In this document: positions 11,403 through 12,611 of the stretch, in pieces | How the letters are laid out: each line of letters opens with the position of its first letter | How positions within the stretch are numbered: position 1 is the stretch's first letter | NCBI GenBank assembly: GCA_965226805.1 | Contig: CBDDDW010000007.1 | Span: 1 to 12,611, forward strand | DNA length: 12,611 nt | Direction of reading: 5' to 3' | Source of the DNA: CBDDDW01 sp965226805 | GTDB lineage: Bacteria > Chloroflexota > Dehalococcoidia > Lucifugimonadales > JAGWBF01 | Program-made: the position numbers and the translations under genes | The notes under the pieces: model-generated | Told to the model about the DNA's origin: nothing | The model's database searches: none | The model's input: the letters and a program-made list of their open reading frames with translations, nothing else

Positions 11403-12611
11403 TTGCGCCTAACCCTCAATATCCATCCCGTAAGAGAGATGAGTTTTGGGGGCTCTACCCGGCTGGAGGGAGAGCACCTTCAGGTGAGCCGAGAAGAGCT
11501 ACGGGACTACCTGCTGGAGGACCCTCACCTCCGGGATGTGGAACTTGATATTGTCGTGCCTGGAGATGACCGGCGAATCGGGTTCGTCTACGATGTGGTG
11601 GAACCTCGAGCCAAGGAGTCTGGGAGTGGGCCAGATTTCCCTGGGATTCTGGGGCCGGTCGGTCTGGTGGGTCAGGGGGCCACCCAGGTACTTCGAGGGG
11701 CTGCCGTCACGGTCCTCGATGGGGGTGTCCCGGAGGCTCCTCAGCGCTCGGCTCAGGGCATAAGCAGGGTCCTGTTCATGAACGGTCCTCCCGGGGAGGT
11801 CTCGCCCTACAGCTCCCTCTTCCATCTCGTGGTCGTCCCCCATCCTCGTCCAGAGCTGGAGTGGCGTTCGGCAATGAGGGCGCTTCGCCTGGCCTCGGTC
11901 AAAGCGGCCGTCTATCTGGCGAGAGCTGCGGAGGGCCATCGTCCACAAACGACGGAGGTGTTCGACCTGGAAGGGCCGGTGGCAGGAGAAAGGGTCGGGT
12001 TGCCCAGACTCATTTACATAGCACAGATCCACGGCCATCAGCACGGCACAGAGGTCGATGAGCACATCCTCTACGGGGGGAATACCGTGGGAATGATGCC
12101 CCTACCTTTGCACCCCAATGAGTGGTTTGACGGGGCGTTGGTCATCTCTCACAGCTGGAACTCCGGAGTCGAGACCTATTTCTACCAGAACAACCCTATC
12201 GTCACCGAGCTGTACCGCCGCCACCAGGAAGGGGAGCTTACCTTCGCCGGTACCATAGTCACGGCCGCTGCTTCCTTACAGGAAGAGGGGGCCCGGAACT
12301 GCGCCATGGCCGCCCACCTTGCCAGGTGGGTCTTCGCCGCCGACGGGGCGGTGCTCACCAAGTACTCCTACAGTGGCGCACCCCAGGCGGACATGTTCGA
12401 GACGGCCCGATTATGCGAGGCCAGCGACATCAGGACCGTCGTACTGGTCAGCGACGTGGCATGGGACGGCCGGGTCGAATCGGCAGCTGTCATGAGCATC
12501 CCAGAGGTAGAGGCGATAGTCTTGAATGGAGGGAGCGACGTGGTCTGGCACGTACCAGCCACCAGCAAAGTTGTGGCGGGTAGTGAGGCGGCAGCGGCCA
12601 GGATCGGCGCA
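11403..12611 (+). CDS. GrdE-like glycine/sarcosine/betaine reductase component B proprotein, 3'-partial
   Basis: 403 residues are visible and the frame runs off the window end; full relatives are about 430. The N-terminus LTLNIHPVREMSFGGSTRL, then DVVEPRAKESGSGPDFPGILG, GQGATQVLRGAAVTVLDGG, the long helix RSAMRALRLASVKAAVYLAR, HILYGGNTVGMMPLPLHPNE, WFDGALVISHSWN, FYQNNPIVTELYRRHQ and GTIVTAAASLQEEGARNC follow the GrdE order closely. GrdE is the component B proprotein that self-cleaves and forms a pyruvoyl group, which binds the substrate amine as a Schiff base. In clostridial-type GrdE the precursor is Cys242 in a GNC context; the equivalent place here is SHS (Ser249-His-Ser251) with no Cys. 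AGGAGG (11392-11397) lies five bases before TTG 11403, a strong ribosome site supporting the unusual start. A GrdB-like partner, often a selenoprotein, would be expected downstream but is outside the window. Confidence 0.85.
   Translation, partial: MRLTLNIHPVREMSFGGSTRLEGEHLQVSREELRDYLLEDPHLRDVELDIVVPGDDRRIGFVYDVVEPRAKESGSGPDFPGILGPVGLVGQGATQVLRGAAVTVLDGGVPEAPQRSAQGISRVLFMNGPPGEVSPYSSLFHLVVVPHPRPELEWRSAMRALRLASVKAAVYLARAAEGHRPQTTEVFDLEGPVAGERVGLPRLIYIAQIHGHQHGTEVDEHILYGGNTVGMMPLPLHPNEWFDGALVISHSWNSGVETYFYQNNPIVTELYRRHQEGELTFAGTIVTAAASLQEEGARNCAMAAHLARWVFAADGAVLTKYSYSGAPQADMFETARLCEASDIRTVVLVSDVAWDGRVESAAVMSIPEVEAIVLNGGSDVVWHVPATSKVVAGSEAAAARIGA

Noticed and set aside
12291..12302. Asn299-Cys300 as the pyruvoyl self-cleavage site of the GrdE-like protein
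   Set aside because: An Asn-Cys pair is attractive, but it lies about 50 residues after the position of the known site and after the NNPI landmark, which in GrdE follows the cleavage site.
1..12611. CRISPR array or complete insertion sequence
   Set aside because: No regularly spaced direct repeats and no transposase frame are present anywhere in the window.

Overview
This 12.6 kb, GC-rich bacterial window carries genes on both strands and looks like accessory sequence. The gene mix suggests a Chloroflexota lineage (Dehalococcoidia or SAR202-like): a COG3903-type regulator, a DinB-like protein, carboxymuconolactone-decarboxylase and EstB-type beta-lactamase proteins, a GrdE-like reductase subunit, and hairpin-rich intergenic repeats. 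That assignment is an inference from family content; no phylogenetic marker is present.

Layout. (1) Positions 1-1540 hold two damaged genes: the 3' part of an NB-ARC/AAA-like ATPase regulator that loses homology at its end, and a DinB-like protein interrupted by an in-frame TGA. (2) 1694-2896 encodes an MFS exporter, followed by a terminator-like hairpin inside a cluster of hairpins and short repeats. (3) 3120-6012 is a copper-resistance operon: promoter, a 10-of-11-pair palindromic CsoR operator, csoR with complete Cys-His-Cys copper ligands, and copA with two metal-binding domains and a CPC motif. After a roughly 100 bp MITE-like inverted repeat come a small YHS-domain protein and a monothiol glutaredoxin, plausibly part of the same metal or redox stress island. 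(4) 6908-7290 holds a tRNA-Asp(GTC) with its own promoter. On the opposite strand next to its 3' end is what looks like the eroded C-terminus of a serine recombinase, followed by about 420 bp with no recognisable gene. (5) 7711-8862 is a serine beta-lactamase/esterase-family gene with an in-frame TGA four codons after the catalytic SxxK lysine. (6) 8928-9308 on the minus strand is a carboxymuconolactone decarboxylase-family protein, divergent from an alpha/beta-hydrolase-fold gene (9493-10293) that has Gly where the nucleophile should be. Immediately downstream is a gamma-glutamyltransferase-family gene cut off before its catalytic half. (7) From 11403 to the window end is a GrdE-like (glycine/sarcosine/betaine reductase component B) proprotein whose self-cleavage site appears to carry Ser rather than Cys.

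Two themes stand out. Four open frames stop early, and every one of these early stops is TGA; decay is the simpler explanation, but recoding deserves a check. Two enzymes, the hydrolase and the GrdE-like protein, have substitutions exactly at catalytic or cofactor-forming positions. The csoR-copA regulation is the best-supported functional unit in the window.
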